Part shown: in pieces, positions 23,783-32,392 of the stretch
Layout: the number at the start of each line of letters is the position of its first letter
How positions within the stretch are numbered: position 1 is the first letter of the stretch
NCBI GenBank assembly: GCA_902363125.1
Contig: CABIZD010000002.1
Span: 1 to 64,000, forward strand
DNA length: 64,000 nt
From: Coriobacteriaceae bacterium
GTDB lineage: Bacteria > Actinomycetota > Coriobacteriia > Coriobacteriales > Coriobacteriaceae
Reading direction: 5' to 3'
Translations under genes and position numbers: made by a program
Notes under the pieces: generated by a model
What the model was told of the DNA's origin: nothing
Database searches by the model: none
The model's input: only the letters and a program-made list of their open reading frames with translations

Positions 23783-26263
23783 TTAGAGGTAGCGACCGGT
23801 GATGCTTGCGGGGCAGGCTGCAATGTCGCCAGGCGTGCCGGCGCAGACGATTTGCCCGCCCGCGTCACCGCCGCCCGGGCCCATGTCGATTACGTAATCG
23901 GCGTTACGGATAAGGTCGAGGTCGTGCTCGATCACGACGACTGTGGCGCCCTTGGCAACGAGGCCGTCGAACACACTCAGCAGCACCTGAACATCGAGCG
24001 GGTGCAGGCCAATTGTGGGTTCGTCGAACACGAATACGGCATCGTCCTGCACGCGGCCCATCTCGCTCGCAAGCTTAAGACGCTGCGCCTCGCCGCCCGA
24101 GAGCGCTGGTGTGGGCTCACCGAGCGTGAGATAGCCCAAGCCCAGGTCATGCAAGGTCTGCAAGCGCGTCTGAACCTTCTTGAGTCCCAAAGTGGCGTCC
24201 AGGGCCTCGTCCACACTCATATCCATGAGCTGCGGCAACGTAAGCAGACTCCCGTCCTTGCCCTCGCGATGGATATGCGAAGCCGCGTCTGCATAACGTG
24301 AGCCGCGACATGCCGGGCAGACGATCTCGACATCGGGCAAAAACTGCACGTCGAGCGATATCGAGCCCGTGCCATCGCACGTAGGGCAGCGCAGAGTGCC
24401 AGTGTTGTAGCTAAAGGCGCCCGCCTTGTATCCCGCCGCCTTAGCCTCGGGCGTACGGGCGAAGGCGCGACGCAGCTCATCATGGATGTCGGCATAAGTC
24501 GCCACCGTCGAGCGCACGTTGGCGCCGATGGGCGTGGCGTCAATCAGGTTGGCGCGTGCGATGCCCTCGGCGTCGACCCAGCGCACATGGCTTGGCAGGC
24601 GCTCGCCAGTTGCCTGAGCCTTGAGCGCCGGGATGAGCGTCTCGAGCACCAACGTCGTCTTACCCGAACCCGAAACGCCCGTCACCGCGACCAAGCGACC
24701 GCGCGGAATATCGACTTCGAGCGGTTTTACGGTATGAATGGTATCGGTCGCCATGCGGATATGGCCCCGGTCGAACATTTCCTCGTCAGTCGCCTGCGGA
24801 CGCAAGCGCTTGGGGTCTGCGCGCAAAAACGGCGCGATGCGGCTGCCCTGCGATTGTTCGACCTCGTCCACCGTACCCGCAGCGATCACATTACCGCCGC
24901 CTGCTCCGGCAACGGGGCCCATCTCGACCAGATAGTCAGCTTCCGCTAGAACGCGCGTATCGTGGTCAACGACAACCACGGTGTTGCCGTCATCCACCAG
25001 ATCGCGCATTACGCCCACCAAGCCGTCGACATTGGCAGGATGCAAGCCAATCGAGGGCTCGTCCAGCACATACAGCACGCCCGTCGATCGGTTGCGCACC
25101 ACGCGGGCGAGCTGCACACGCTGGCGCTCACCCGTGGAGAGCGTAGCACCGGCGCGGTCGAGCGAGAGGTAATCGAGACCCAGGTCGACCAGGCGACGAG
25201 CCGTGCTCAAAAACGAATCGCAGATATCCGCTGCCATGGGCTGCATCTCGGCCGGCAAGGATGCGGGCACCCCGCGCACCCACTCAATCGCCTCGCCCAG
25301 CGTCATGGCCGCGGCCTGCGCCAGATTGATACCACGCACCTGGGGCTGGCGCGCAGCCTCGGAGAGACGCGTGCCGCCGCAGTCACGGCACGGGCCCTCG
25401 CGCAAAAAGCGAGCCACGCGCTTAAGTCCCTTATCGTCCTTAACCTTGGCGAGCGCATTCTCGACCGTATAGACGGCGTTGTAATAGGTAAAGTCGAGCG
25501 GCGTGGCGCCCTCGCCGTTTTTGGGAACGTAGAGAATGTGCTTCTTAACCGCCGGACCGTGGAACACGATGTCGCGCTCTTGAGGTGTGAGCTGGTTAAA
25601 CGGCACATCGGTACGCACACCCATCTCGCCGGCCACCTGCTTCATCAGGTCCCACATGAGCGTGCCCCAGGGAAGCACTGCGCCTTCGTTGATGGTCTTT
25701 GACTCGTCGGGCACCAGGCTCGCCTCGTCCACCTCGCGCATAACACCGGTGCCGCCGCAGGTGGGACACGCGCCGCCGCTATTGAAAGCCAAATCCTCGG
25801 CACTCGGCGCGTAGAACTCGCGGCCGCATGTCGGACACGTGAGCGACAGGCCTGCGGCCACGTTAAGGCTCGGCTCCACGCGCGCCCCGCAATGCGGGCA
25901 CACGTGATGGGCGCAACGGCTAAAGAGCAGACGCAGACTATTGTTGAGCTCGGTCATGGTACCAAAGGTCGAGCGCACACCCGGCACGCTCGGACGCTGG
26001 TGCAGCGCGAGCGCCGCCGGCACGTGCAATACCTCATCCACCTGGGCGTGCTCGGCCTGTGTCAGACGACGCCGAGTATAGGTGCTGAGTGCTTCCAAGT
26101 AGCGACGCGAGCCCTCGGCATAAAGAACCCCCAGCGCCAGCGAACTCTTGCCCGAACCCGACACGCCGGCAATACCCACGAGCTTTCCCAGCGGAATATC
26201 GATATCGATGTCCTTGAGGTTGTGGACACGTGCACCGCGCACCTCGATAGCCTGCGGGCTCAT
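23783..26263 (-). CDS. UvrA-like ABC ATPase (UvrA2/DrrC type)
   Basis: 826-residue tandem ABC ATPase related to excinuclease subunit A. First half: GVSGSGKSSLALG, zinc cysteines CPHCGA and CPTCG, signature TLSTGERQRV and Walker B YVLDEPSIGLHP. Second half: GVSGSGKTTLVLE, CPTCDGTGS and CPACRGSRY, signature ALSGGEAQRL and FVFDEPTIGLHP. It is about 110 residues shorter than canonical UvrA (about 940), as in UvrA2-type proteins that lack the UvrB-binding insertion and are linked to tolerance of DNA-binding drugs. The start is uncertain: 26263 fits family length, but an ATG at 26296 overlaps the stop of the preceding ATPase gene and would allow translational coupling. Confidence 0.85.
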   Translation of the reverse strand: MSPQAIEVRGARVHNLKDIDIDIPLGKLVGIAGVSGSGKSSLALGVLYAEGSRRYLEALSTYTRRRLTQAEHAQVDEVLHVPAALALHQRPSVPGVRSTFGTMTELNNSLRLLFSRCAHHVCPHCGARVEPSLNVAAGLSLTCPTCGREFYAPSAEDLAFNSGGACPTCGGTGVMREVDEASLVPDESKTINEGAVLPWGTLMWDLMKQVAGEMGVRTDVPFNQLTPQERDIVFHGPAVKKHILYVPKNGEGATPLDFTYYNAVYTVENALAKVKDDKGLKRVARFLREGPCRDCGGTRLSEAARQPQVRGINLAQAAAMTLGEAIEWVRGVPASLPAEMQPMAADICDSFLSTARRLVDLGLDYLSLDRAGATLSTGERQRVQLARVVRNRSTGVLYVLDEPSIGLHPANVDGLVGVMRDLVDDGNTVVVVDHDTRVLAEADYLVEMGPVAGAGGGNVIAAGTVDEVEQSQGSRIAPFLRADPKRLRPQATDEEMFDRGHIRMATDTIHTVKPLEVDIPRGRLVAVTGVSGSGKTTLVLETLIPALKAQATGERLPSHVRWVDAEGIARANLIDATPIGANVRSTVATYADIHDELRRAFARTPEAKAAGYKAGAFSYNTGTLRCPTCDGTGSISLDVQFLPDVEIVCPACRGSRYADAASHIHREGKDGSLLTLPQLMDMSVDEALDATLGLKKVQTRLQTLHDLGLGYLTLGEPTPALSGGEAQRLKLASEMGRVQDDAVFVFDEPTIGLHPLDVQVLLSVFDGLVAKGATVVVIEHDLDLIRNADYVIDMGPGGGDAGGQIVCAGTPGDIAACPASITGRYL

Positions 26264-26288
26264 CTTCTGTTCCGTCACCTTTATCACC

Positions 26289-27407
26289 CTACTCATGCCA
26301 TAAAACGCGGTCGCGGATATACTCGCCCAGCATGGGCACGGTAAACCGCACAAGGCCGTATCCGGCGGCCTCGATGACGCGCTCGCGAATCAGGCTTGCG
26401 CGATATTTACTCGCCCAGCTCTGGGTACGGTCGCAGCGCTCAATGATATCCGCCGTGCGCGTCGGCTTGTCCTCGTCAACCGCCATAGCCTCGATAAAGA
26501 GGCGCTGAGGGCTGCGCAGACCGTAATACAGAGGTGCGTCAACCGCTTCGTAGAACTCGGAGACGGCATCCGCATGGCCATTCTCGACATCGCGCCTTTC
26601 GATGACCTGCGGGCCACGCCGGACAGCAGACCGCCACATGTAATAGCCCACCAGCTGAACCATATAGGGATGCCCCATGCTCTTGCGCGCCGCAAGGTCC
26701 GCCGTCTCCGCGTCAACGTAAAGACCAGCGTCTTTGACCGTCTGGATATACGAATCGCGCACTTTGGGCAAAGATATTGCCCCCAACGTACGCTGCTGGG
26801 CACGCCGCAAAAACGTCACGCTCGGCTCTTCGAGCAGATCGTCAACCATACTGGGCAAGCCGGCGAACGCCAGCGCAAGACCGCGCTGGTCGCTATCGGG
26901 CAAGCCCGTGGCATCCTGGTCTCCGAGCACCTGCTGATAGAGGACGGCAAGAGCCGCCAGTTCCTCGATAGACACCGATTGTGCCTCGTCAATCGCAAAC
27001 AAGACGCCCTTGCCCGGACCGAGCTTCTTGAGACGCTCGTTGACCAGCCCTCGCAATGTCTCGCCTTTTGCCCGCGCCGCCTCGACCGACATCCGGCCAA
27101 ACGACGGCCCAAACTCCATTGACGTCACAACGGGTTTATTCGAGCGAAGCGCGTCGGCCAAGCGGTCGCACAAACCAAGCGAAGCGGAATCGGAGACAAC
27201 CGCCCATCCGCGCTCGCTGGCTAGACGTTGCAGCTCCCGCAGGAGAACCGTTTTGCCACAGCCGCGGTTTCCCGTAATGAGCATGAGCCTGCCCGGCGCT
27301 CCGGCGCCGTTGTCGAGCCCTTCCTCAAAATCTTCGATGACCGACTCGCGACCGATGAGTATCGGAGGCCGCTTACCAGCTGTGGGCTTAAAGGGATTTG
27401 GATTCAT
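26289..27407 (-). CDS. AAA ATPase with C-terminal winged helix, paralogue 2
   Basis: 372-residue P-loop ATPase paralogous to 22641-23741. Walker A is TGNRGCGKTVLL, Walker B is LFAIDEAQSV, sensor segment LAFAGLPSMVDDLL, and a C-terminal winged helix with DIIERCDRTQSWASKYRASL. The start at 27407 follows GAGGAGG. It is directly upstream of, and possibly overlaps, the UvrA-like gene on the same strand, so the two are probably co-transcribed. Three tandem 10-bp operator-like units lie upstream. This ATPase may work with or regulate the UvrA-like protein; that is inference. Confidence 0.75.
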   Translation of the reverse strand: MNPNPFKPTAGKRPPILIGRESVIEDFEEGLDNGAGAPGRLMLITGNRGCGKTVLLRELQRLASERGWAVVSDSASLGLCDRLADALRSNKPVVTSMEFGPSFGRMSVEAARAKGETLRGLVNERLKKLGPGKGVLFAIDEAQSVSIEELAALAVLYQQVLGDQDATGLPDSDQRGLALAFAGLPSMVDDLLEEPSVTFLRRAQQRTLGAISLPKVRDSYIQTVKDAGLYVDAETADLAARKSMGHPYMVQLVGYYMWRSAVRRGPQVIERRDVENGHADAVSEFYEAVDAPLYYGLRSPQRLFIEAMAVDEDKPTRTADIIERCDRTQSWASKYRASLIRERVIEAAGYGLVRFTVPMLGEYIRDRVLWHE

Positions 27408-27440
27408 ATCGGCCTCCTCGGATTGGCAAACCCTGGTAAC

Positions 27441-27470
27441 AGTTATACCAACTTATACTGAGTTATACCA
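27441..27470. promoter_or_regulatory. Three tandem 10-bp units upstream of ATPase paralogue 2
   Basis: AGTTATACCA (27441-27450), ACTTATACTG (27451-27460) and AGTTATACCA (27461-27470) repeat at exactly one helical turn. They lie 34-63 bases in front of the start codon at 27407 and contain TATAA-like -10 elements on the - strand, so they probably form the promoter and a phased operator. Confidence 0.5.
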
Positions 27471-27474
27471 ATAG

Positions 27475-27507
27475 CATGTGACAAAGGGGCTGTCCCTTTG
27501 TCACATG
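27475..27507. repeat. Palindromic repeat, GTGACAAAGGGAC family, copy 4
   Basis: CATGTGACAAAGGGG...CCCTTTGTCACATG. The last codon and TGA stop of the TetM-like gene (27501-27503) lie in its arm, as for trmL in copy 1. Confidence 0.85.
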
Positions 27508-29504
27508 TGGCCGAAAAACTCGGCGTCGGCCGCTCGCCAGGGGCGGAAGGTGGCAGGATCGACCTTTACGTGCGCCGCGGCGGGCGCGTCGTACCATTTG
27601 ACCGTGTAGCCGGCGCCTTGAGCGCAAAAGACCGAGTCGGGCGTGTTGGGCAGATCGGCCTCGGGCTCGTAGGCGGCCGTCTCGATTACGCGCTCGTCAT
27701 CATGGCAAGCCGCATAACCGGCGAACTCCAGGTACAGATGTCCGCGACCGCTCGTGTAGGCGGCCACCTCCAGCGCGTAATCCTGCACCTCGGATGCCGG
27801 CACGCGACCCACAAGCTTTGCCCGGTCGCCCGCCATCGTCGGCGGTTCGTACTCGGCACCCATGCGCGTGGCATCCGAGAGCGCCCGGCCCACGCACTCC
27901 CCCGGCACCTCGAGCTCAAAGTGGTACCACGGCTCCAGCAACACCGCAGCGCCGGCCTCACGCGCTTGCATGAGTCCCTGGCGAATCGCGCGGTACGTGG
28001 CCTGGCGAAAATCACCGCCCTCGGTGTGTTTGGCATGCGCACGACCGCCCGTGAGCGTAATGCGCACATCGGTGATGGGCGAGCCGGTCAGCACGCCCAG
28101 GTGATCGCGCTCCATGGCGTTGGTGAGCGCCAGACGCTGCCAGTTAAGATCGAGCTCGTCGGTCGAGGTCACGGTGCCAAACTGCACGCCCGAGCCCGCC
28201 GGCAACGGCTCCAGGCGCAGGTGCACCTCGGCGTAATGGCGCAGCGGCTCAAAGTGGCCCACGCCCTCGACCGGCTGCGAGATAGTCTCCTTATAGAGAA
28301 TGCCGCCGGGCTCAAACTCGACCGCAAGGCCAAAACGATCGGCCAGCACGCGCTGCACGACCTCGAGCTGCACGGCACCCATCAACTGCAGGTGAATCTG
28401 CTCAAGATGCGTATTCCAGCTTACGCCGAGCATGGGATCTTCGTCCGCCAACTCAGTCAATGCTTTGAACACCGTATGGACGTCGTGTTCGCCCGGCAGC
28501 ACCGTATAGGTGAGGACTGGCGCAATGACGGGCGCATCGCCCGCGGACTCCGCGCCCAGGGCGTCCCCTGGGCGAACGTGCGCAAGGCCCGTCACGGCGC
28601 AGATGCCGCCAGCGGCAACTTCCTGGGCAAGCTCATACTTCTCGCCGTTATAGATGCGCACCTGGTCGATCTTTTGCTCCCAAGTGGAGGCGCCAGAGCA
28701 TCCCTCGACAACTTGCTTTGCGCGCAGCATACCGCCCGTCACCTTGACCCAGGCAAGACGCTCACCACGGTCTCCACGACTCACGCGATAGACGCGCGCG
28801 GCAAACTCCGGGAGCCACGCCTGTTCACGCATCAGCGCGCATATGCCATCCAGCAGCTCGTCCACGCCTTGGTCCTTGAGCGCCGAGCCGGCAAAACAGG
28901 GAAAGAGCTTGCGCTCGGCAACCATGCGCGACAGCGTTGCGACGGAAAGCTCACCCGCTTCAAGAAACTCCTCGAGTGCCGCCTCGTCCAACGCAGCAGC
29001 ATCCTCCCAGGCGGCACCGCCCGCCAGCAGCTCGTTGGCATCCAGGCAGCCCTCGGAAAGACGCTGCCCGAGTTGTGCCAGCAAAACATCGCGGCCGGGA
29101 TTCTCCAAATCGATCTTGTTGATGAAGATGAACGTCGGGATGTCATAGCGTGCAAGCAGGCGCCACAGGGTTTCGGTGTGCCCCTGCACGCCATCGTTGG
29201 CGCCCACCACCAGAATCGCGTAGTCCAGGGCACGCAGTGTGCGCTCCGCCTCGGCAGAAAAATCGACATGGCCGGGAGCATCCACGAGCATGACGTGGGT
29301 ATCGCCGTGGTCGAGCACGGCCTGCGACGAGAAGATCGTGATGCCGCGCTCGCGCTCGATCGCGTCAGTGTCCAGATGCGAATCGCCATCGTCCACGCGG
29401 CCGCGCTTGCGAATGCGACCCGCGTTGAACAGCATGGCCTCGGCCAGCGTGGTCTTGCCGGCATCGACATGCGCCAAGATTCCAACGACCGCTTGCTTCG
29501 ACAT
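27501..29504 (-). CDS. TetM/EF-G-like translational GTPase
   Basis: 667-residue ribosome-associated GTPase of the tetracycline-protection/EF-G group. G motifs: AHVDAGKTTL, RGITIFSS, DAPGHVDF, NKIDLEN and GSALKD. Domains II-V follow (TGGMLRAKQV; LGVSWNTHLEQIHLQLMGAVQLEV shortened to its key LMGAVQLEV; PGECVGRALSD). Overall length and the domain III-IV pattern resemble Tet(M)/Tet(W), but sequence is well diverged and it sits among chromosomal genes without mobilisation genes. Resistance should not be assumed; it could be a housekeeping paralogue rescuing stalled ribosomes. Start 29504 follows AGAGGAGAG. The stop is within a palindromic repeat. Confidence 0.8.
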   Translation of the reverse strand: MSKQAVVGILAHVDAGKTTLAEAMLFNAGRIRKRGRVDDGDSHLDTDAIERERGITIFSSQAVLDHGDTHVMLVDAPGHVDFSAEAERTLRALDYAILVVGANDGVQGHTETLWRLLARYDIPTFIFINKIDLENPGRDVLLAQLGQRLSEGCLDANELLAGGAAWEDAAALDEAALEEFLEAGELSVATLSRMVAERKLFPCFAGSALKDQGVDELLDGICALMREQAWLPEFAARVYRVSRGDRGERLAWVKVTGGMLRAKQVVEGCSGASTWEQKIDQVRIYNGEKYELAQEVAAGGICAVTGLAHVRPGDALGAESAGDAPVIAPVLTYTVLPGEHDVHTVFKALTELADEDPMLGVSWNTHLEQIHLQLMGAVQLEVVQRVLADRFGLAVEFEPGGILYKETISQPVEGVGHFEPLRHYAEVHLRLEPLPAGSGVQFGTVTSTDELDLNWQRLALTNAMERDHLGVLTGSPITDVRITLTGGRAHAKHTEGGDFRQATYRAIRQGLMQAREAGAAVLLEPWYHFELEVPGECVGRALSDATRMGAEYEPPTMAGDRAKLVGRVPASEVQDYALEVAAYTSGRGHLYLEFAGYAACHDDERVIETAAYEPEADLPNTPDSVFCAQGAGYTVKWYDAPAAAHVKVDPATFRPWRAADAEFFGHM

Positions 29505-29749
29505 GGCTCTCCTCTTATTGCAAGCCCATCGCACGCGGCGACGGGCATCCTCGTTCCACACTGGATGATACAATTTACGGGCCGGCGGGCGAAGCGGGCC
29601 CTATCCCCCGACCGAGCTCATCGCCCTGCGTTGCCGCGCGGCGATTTTCGTAGGTTCGCGCCTTGCGAAAGCCGGCACCTCCCCTTTTTGTCTGCCCGGG
29701 CTTATCTGGGGCAGTAACAACGCGAGCCCCACAACGACGCGTTTTACCA
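29505..29749. other. Intergenic region with no recognised gene
   Basis: About 245 bases between the TetM-like gene and the terminator of the acetyltransferase gene. It should carry the TetM-like promoter and leader. A leader peptide of the tet(M) attenuation type was looked for and not recognised. Confidence 0.35.
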
Positions 29750-29777
29750 AAAATGGCCCCACTCGGGGCCATTTTTT
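29750..29777. terminator. Terminator downstream of the acetyltransferase gene
   Basis: The 11-bp arms AAAATGGCCCC (29750-29760) and GGGGCCATTTT (29765-29775) with a 4-base loop and T runs on both sides. Confidence 0.8.
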
Positions 29778-29810
29778 ATTTGAGCTGGGTGATGATACGT
29801 GCCTTGGCTC

Positions 29811-30299
29811 CTACGCCTCGCGCAGCCAATCAAACGCGACACGCGGCGTACCGTCCGACACATATACGGTACCGGCACGCTTAAACCCGGCCTTGGCGAT
29901 GACGCCCTGCATGGGCAAGTTGTCCTCGTGCGTGTCGATACGCAGATGGTCGGCGCGTTCCTTGGCAAAGGCAAACATCGCAGCCGCGATACCGTGCACG
30001 GTGCCGTCGGACGCCACACGGTGCAGCACGGCGTACGGAGTGTCGCTACGCCATTGACCGTCCTCAATTACGTCATAGCACTCGTCCGGGCCCGGCAGAA
30101 AGGCAAACGTCGCCACCACGCGGCCGTCGATTTCGCACACGTAGCTGCCACCAGCGGCGATATCGGCAGCCAGCTGCTCGGCCGAGGGCGTGCCTACCGG
30201 CCACTGCGTGGCGTTGCCATGCGCGCGCATAAAAGCGCGGGCCGCGTCATAGATGGCCATAACGGCGGGAATGTCGGTATCGAGGGTTTTTCTGATCAT
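29811..30299 (-). CDS. GNAT-family N-acetyltransferase
   Basis: 162-residue GNAT acetyltransferase. Fold landmarks are the N-terminal IRKTLDTDIPAVMAIYD, strand FAFLPGPDECY, the acetyl-CoA region VASDGTVHGIAAAMFAFA and the C-terminal GVIAKAGFKRAGTVYV. The acceptor cannot be predicted. Two adjacent starts are possible: GTG 30302 and ATG 30299, both behind GAGG. Confidence 0.8.
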   Translation of the reverse strand: MIRKTLDTDIPAVMAIYDAARAFMRAHGNATQWPVGTPSAEQLAADIAAGGSYVCEIDGRVVATFAFLPGPDECYDVIEDGQWRSDTPYAVLHRVASDGTVHGIAAAMFAFAKERADHLRIDTHEDNLPMQGVIAKAGFKRAGTVYVSDGTPRVAFDWLREA

Positions 30300-30376
30300 C
30301 ACGCGGCGACCTCACGTTTATTGGTATCACTTTGATTGAGCAATGATACCAGCGTTTGAAGAGGGGCGCGAAGCAG

Positions 30377-30673
30377 ATGGGTAGCAAAAAGCGAGCCGCC
30401 TGGTCAAAAGCCAAAAGCAAGTTTTTGGGCGCTGCCACGGGCGGCGATATGAGCGACCTGTTTGCACGCGAAGACGAGCGCCGCGACGCCCTGGACGCCG
30501 AGCGCGATGAAGCCTGGCGCTACAAGTCGTGCGAACGCAAAAACCGTTACGACACGCGCGCCGAGGCCGAGGCAGTTATGGCCGACTGCGAAAACCGCGG
30601 GCGGCGCGGCCTTGCCTGCTACAAATGCGAATACTGCGGCGGATGGCATCTGACGTCGCACCCCTGGAAATAG
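30377..30673 (+). CDS. Small conserved-type protein with C-terminal zinc-knuckle motif
   Basis: 98-residue basic protein: Lys/Ala/Arg-rich N-terminus (MGSKKRAAWSKAKSKF), an acidic-basic helical middle and a C-terminal CYKCEYCGGWHLTSHP that has the spacing of a small zinc site (C-x2-C-x2-C, with His residues). ATG 30377 follows GAGGGGC; an upstream in-frame TTG is less likely. The end pattern (YCGGWHLT) recurs in small proteins of Actinobacteria. Function unknown. Confidence 0.6.
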   Translation: MGSKKRAAWSKAKSKFLGAATGGDMSDLFAREDERRDALDAERDEAWRYKSCERKNRYDTRAEAEAVMADCENRGRRGLACYKCEYCGGWHLTSHPWK

Positions 30674-30721
30674 GCCCCGCATCGGCACGGCGCTGACGGA
30701 GCGCCAGCCATCGCACGCAAG

Positions 30722-31426
30722 CTACGGGCGCGGCGGCACCAAAACATCGTAACGAACGGCCTTGCCCGCGAGCTGATAGCTCGGCTTTACGCCGGCGAGC
30801 AACGGGCCCTTCACCGGCCGCTTGATAACGACCTTGCGCGGATACACCGCAAGTGCTGCCTGGACCAGCGTCTCCTCGTCGGCGCACGGCTGCTCCAGAT
30901 GATGCAAGAGTTGGAACTTCTTTTTCACCGCCGCGCTCTTGGTGCGCCCGGGAAACATGGGGTCCAGATATACCACGTCAGGAGCGGTGAGCTCGCCCTG
31001 CCCGATCAGCTCAGCTGTATGGCGAAGGCCGGCAACGCTATCCTCGCCCGCATGTAAGCGCATGCGCGCCACGGCTATCGCAAGCGCCGGATCATCTGCC
31101 GCGCGATCCAAGGCATCCTTGAGGAGCGCCGCGATCACGCAATCCTGTTCATACAGATCGACGGTAAAGCCCGCGGCCGCCAGCAGCAGCGAATCCTCGC
31201 CAAAGCCTGCCGTGGCATCAATCGCCCATGGGCGCTCGATGCCTTTTGTGCGCGCAGCCTTTACCAGCAGCTCTTGCTGCAGGCGGCCCTGTTTGAGTCG
31301 TGGCAGCATGCGGCCAAAATCGGCGCGCAGCTCCATCGTGCCGTCGGTGAGCGTGAGGCCCTCGGACTTCCCGGTCAGCTCAAGCCCCGCGGCCCGAGCA
31401 ACAGAAAAGGGATCGACGACACCCAT
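30722..31426 (-). CDS. rsmJ: 16S rRNA (guanine-1516 N2)-methyltransferase-like
   Basis: 234-residue class I SAM-dependent methyltransferase matching RsmJ. Signature segments are the SAM loop AIDATAGFGEDSLLLAA, the acidic end of strand 2 DLYEQD, and the catalytic YLDPMFPGRTKSA; the C-terminal KRPVKGPLLAG is also typical. RsmJ methylates the small-subunit rRNA. ATG 31426 lies five bases after GGAG; the GTG two codons upstream is too close to the ribosome binding site. Confidence 0.82.
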   Translation of the reverse strand: MGVVDPFSVARAAGLELTGKSEGLTLTDGTMELRADFGRMLPRLKQGRLQQELLVKAARTKGIERPWAIDATAGFGEDSLLLAAAGFTVDLYEQDCVIAALLKDALDRAADDPALAIAVARMRLHAGEDSVAGLRHTAELIGQGELTAPDVVYLDPMFPGRTKSAAVKKKFQLLHHLEQPCADEETLVQAALAVYPRKVVIKRPVKGPLLAGVKPSYQLAGKAVRYDVLVPPRP

Positions 31427-31489
31427 GGACACTCCTTAACAAGCAAAACGAATACGTGAGTGCCGTTTATGTCGGCACCCAACCGTCCG

Positions 31490-31633
31490 CTATTGTCCCA
31501 CATGCGACATGGCCCACAGCATCCCAATGCAAAGCACCGCCATCAATCCCGTGCACACGGCAGCGATCACGGAATCACCCATGCGCCTTCCCAACGACTG
31601 CGGCTCACGCACTTGCCCTGCTCCGTACATCAT
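31490..31633 (-). CDS. Predicted 47-residue single-span membrane protein
   Basis: Small open frame of 47 codons with a strong AAGGAGG four to five bases before tandem ATG codons at 31633 and 31630. The N-terminus is polar with REPQSLGRR, followed by one hydrophobic segment (DSVIAAVCTGLMAVLCIGML) and a short polar tail, the positive-inside pattern of a small membrane protein. No family is recognised. It is transcribed away from the rsmJ promoter region side and lies in a stretch otherwise without a gene. Confidence 0.5.
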   Translation of the reverse strand: MMYGAGQVREPQSLGRRMGDSVIAAVCTGLMAVLCIGMLWAMSHVGQ

Positions 31634-31861
31634 GGCTCCTCCTTCGGTCCAGCCCTTACCATGGCCTCATCATCGCAGCGCCGCGCATACGCTGCCATCG
31701 ATTTTGCTTACGCCCAGCTTTCCTTTTTGAAAGGTTGGGCCGCACAGGCTCAAAGCGCTTTCAAACGCATGCATCGCTCCGTTGAACTACAATGTGCTTC
31801 ACCATATATGCCGCAACCTGGGTGCGACAGATTCACCGCGCCCGCATCGAAAGGACCAGTT

Positions 31862-32263
31862 ATGAGCGCCGCTCGCAAGACACTCAAAATCCTTGCCCTG
31901 ATTTATTTTGTTCTGGGCATCGCCAGTCTCGTCATTGGAATCGCCGGTATCGCGACCGGCAAGCTCGAGTCCACCTACGGATCGAACGCCATGCTCGCCG
32001 CGGTCGTGCTGGTCGCCAAGGGCGTTGTCGATCTTGCCGCAGGTGTTGCGGGCATCAAGGGCGCCAACAAGCCTTCGCAGGTGGATGGCGCGTTTAAGCT
32101 CGGTATCGTTGCCGCAATCGCCACGATTGCGCAGGCCGTGCTCACGCTTCCCGCGCTCGGCGGCAGCTCCGTCAATATCGTCGCCTTTGTCATCGTGGTC
32201 TACGACCTGTTCTTTGTTCAACAGGCACACGCCGTTAAGGCTGAGAACAAGGATCGTCTGTAA
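31862..32263 (+). CDS. Small multi-span membrane protein
   Basis: 133-residue protein with about four hydrophobic segments (ILALIYFVLGIASLVIGIAG; AMLAAVVLVAKGVVDLAAGV; IVAAIATIAQAVLTLPAL; IVAFVIVVYDLFFVQ) and a charged C-terminus. ATG 31862 follows GAAAGGA. The sequence type is common in Coriobacteria and resembles the N-terminal half of DUF308/HdeD-like membrane proteins, but the family is not certain. Function unknown. A strong terminator follows. Confidence 0.7.
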   Translation: MSAARKTLKILALIYFVLGIASLVIGIAGIATGKLESTYGSNAMLAAVVLVAKGVVDLAAGVAGIKGANKPSQVDGAFKLGIVAAIATIAQAVLTLPALGGSSVNIVAFVIVVYDLFFVQQAHAVKAENKDRL

Positions 32264-32301
32264 GCGCTCGCTTCTCATAACCTCTGCAGCCAAGCAACTA
32301 A

Positions 32302-32340
32302 AAAGGGCCGATCGCGCAGCAACGCGGTCGGCCCTTTACG
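32302..32340 (+). terminator. Terminator after the small membrane protein
   Basis: A 15-bp stem with one G-U pair (32302-32316 with 32323-32337, AAAGGGCCGATCGCG). Confidence 0.75.
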
Positions 32341-32356
32341 TTTGCCCAGATAAAAC

Positions 32357-32390
32357 CCGCCAAAATAAACCTGTCCCTTTTTTGGCAGGT
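32357..32390. repeat. Palindromic repeat, TGCCAAAATAAACC family, copy 3
   Basis: CCGCCAAAATAAACCTGTCC...TTTTGGCAGGT, the same element as 7561-7595 and 7628-7662, two bases before the end of the rRNA methyltransferase gene. Confidence 0.8.
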
Positions 32391-32392
32391 TG

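Noticed and set aside
27498..29717. 739-codon + strand frame opposite the TetM-like gene
   Set aside because: Antisense shadow of a gene with all five GTPase motifs; the product is His/Arg/Leu-rich and matches nothing.
29505..29810. Leader peptide and attenuator of the tet(M) type upstream of the TetM-like GTPase
   Set aside because: No short frame with a good ribosome binding site followed by alternating stems was seen.
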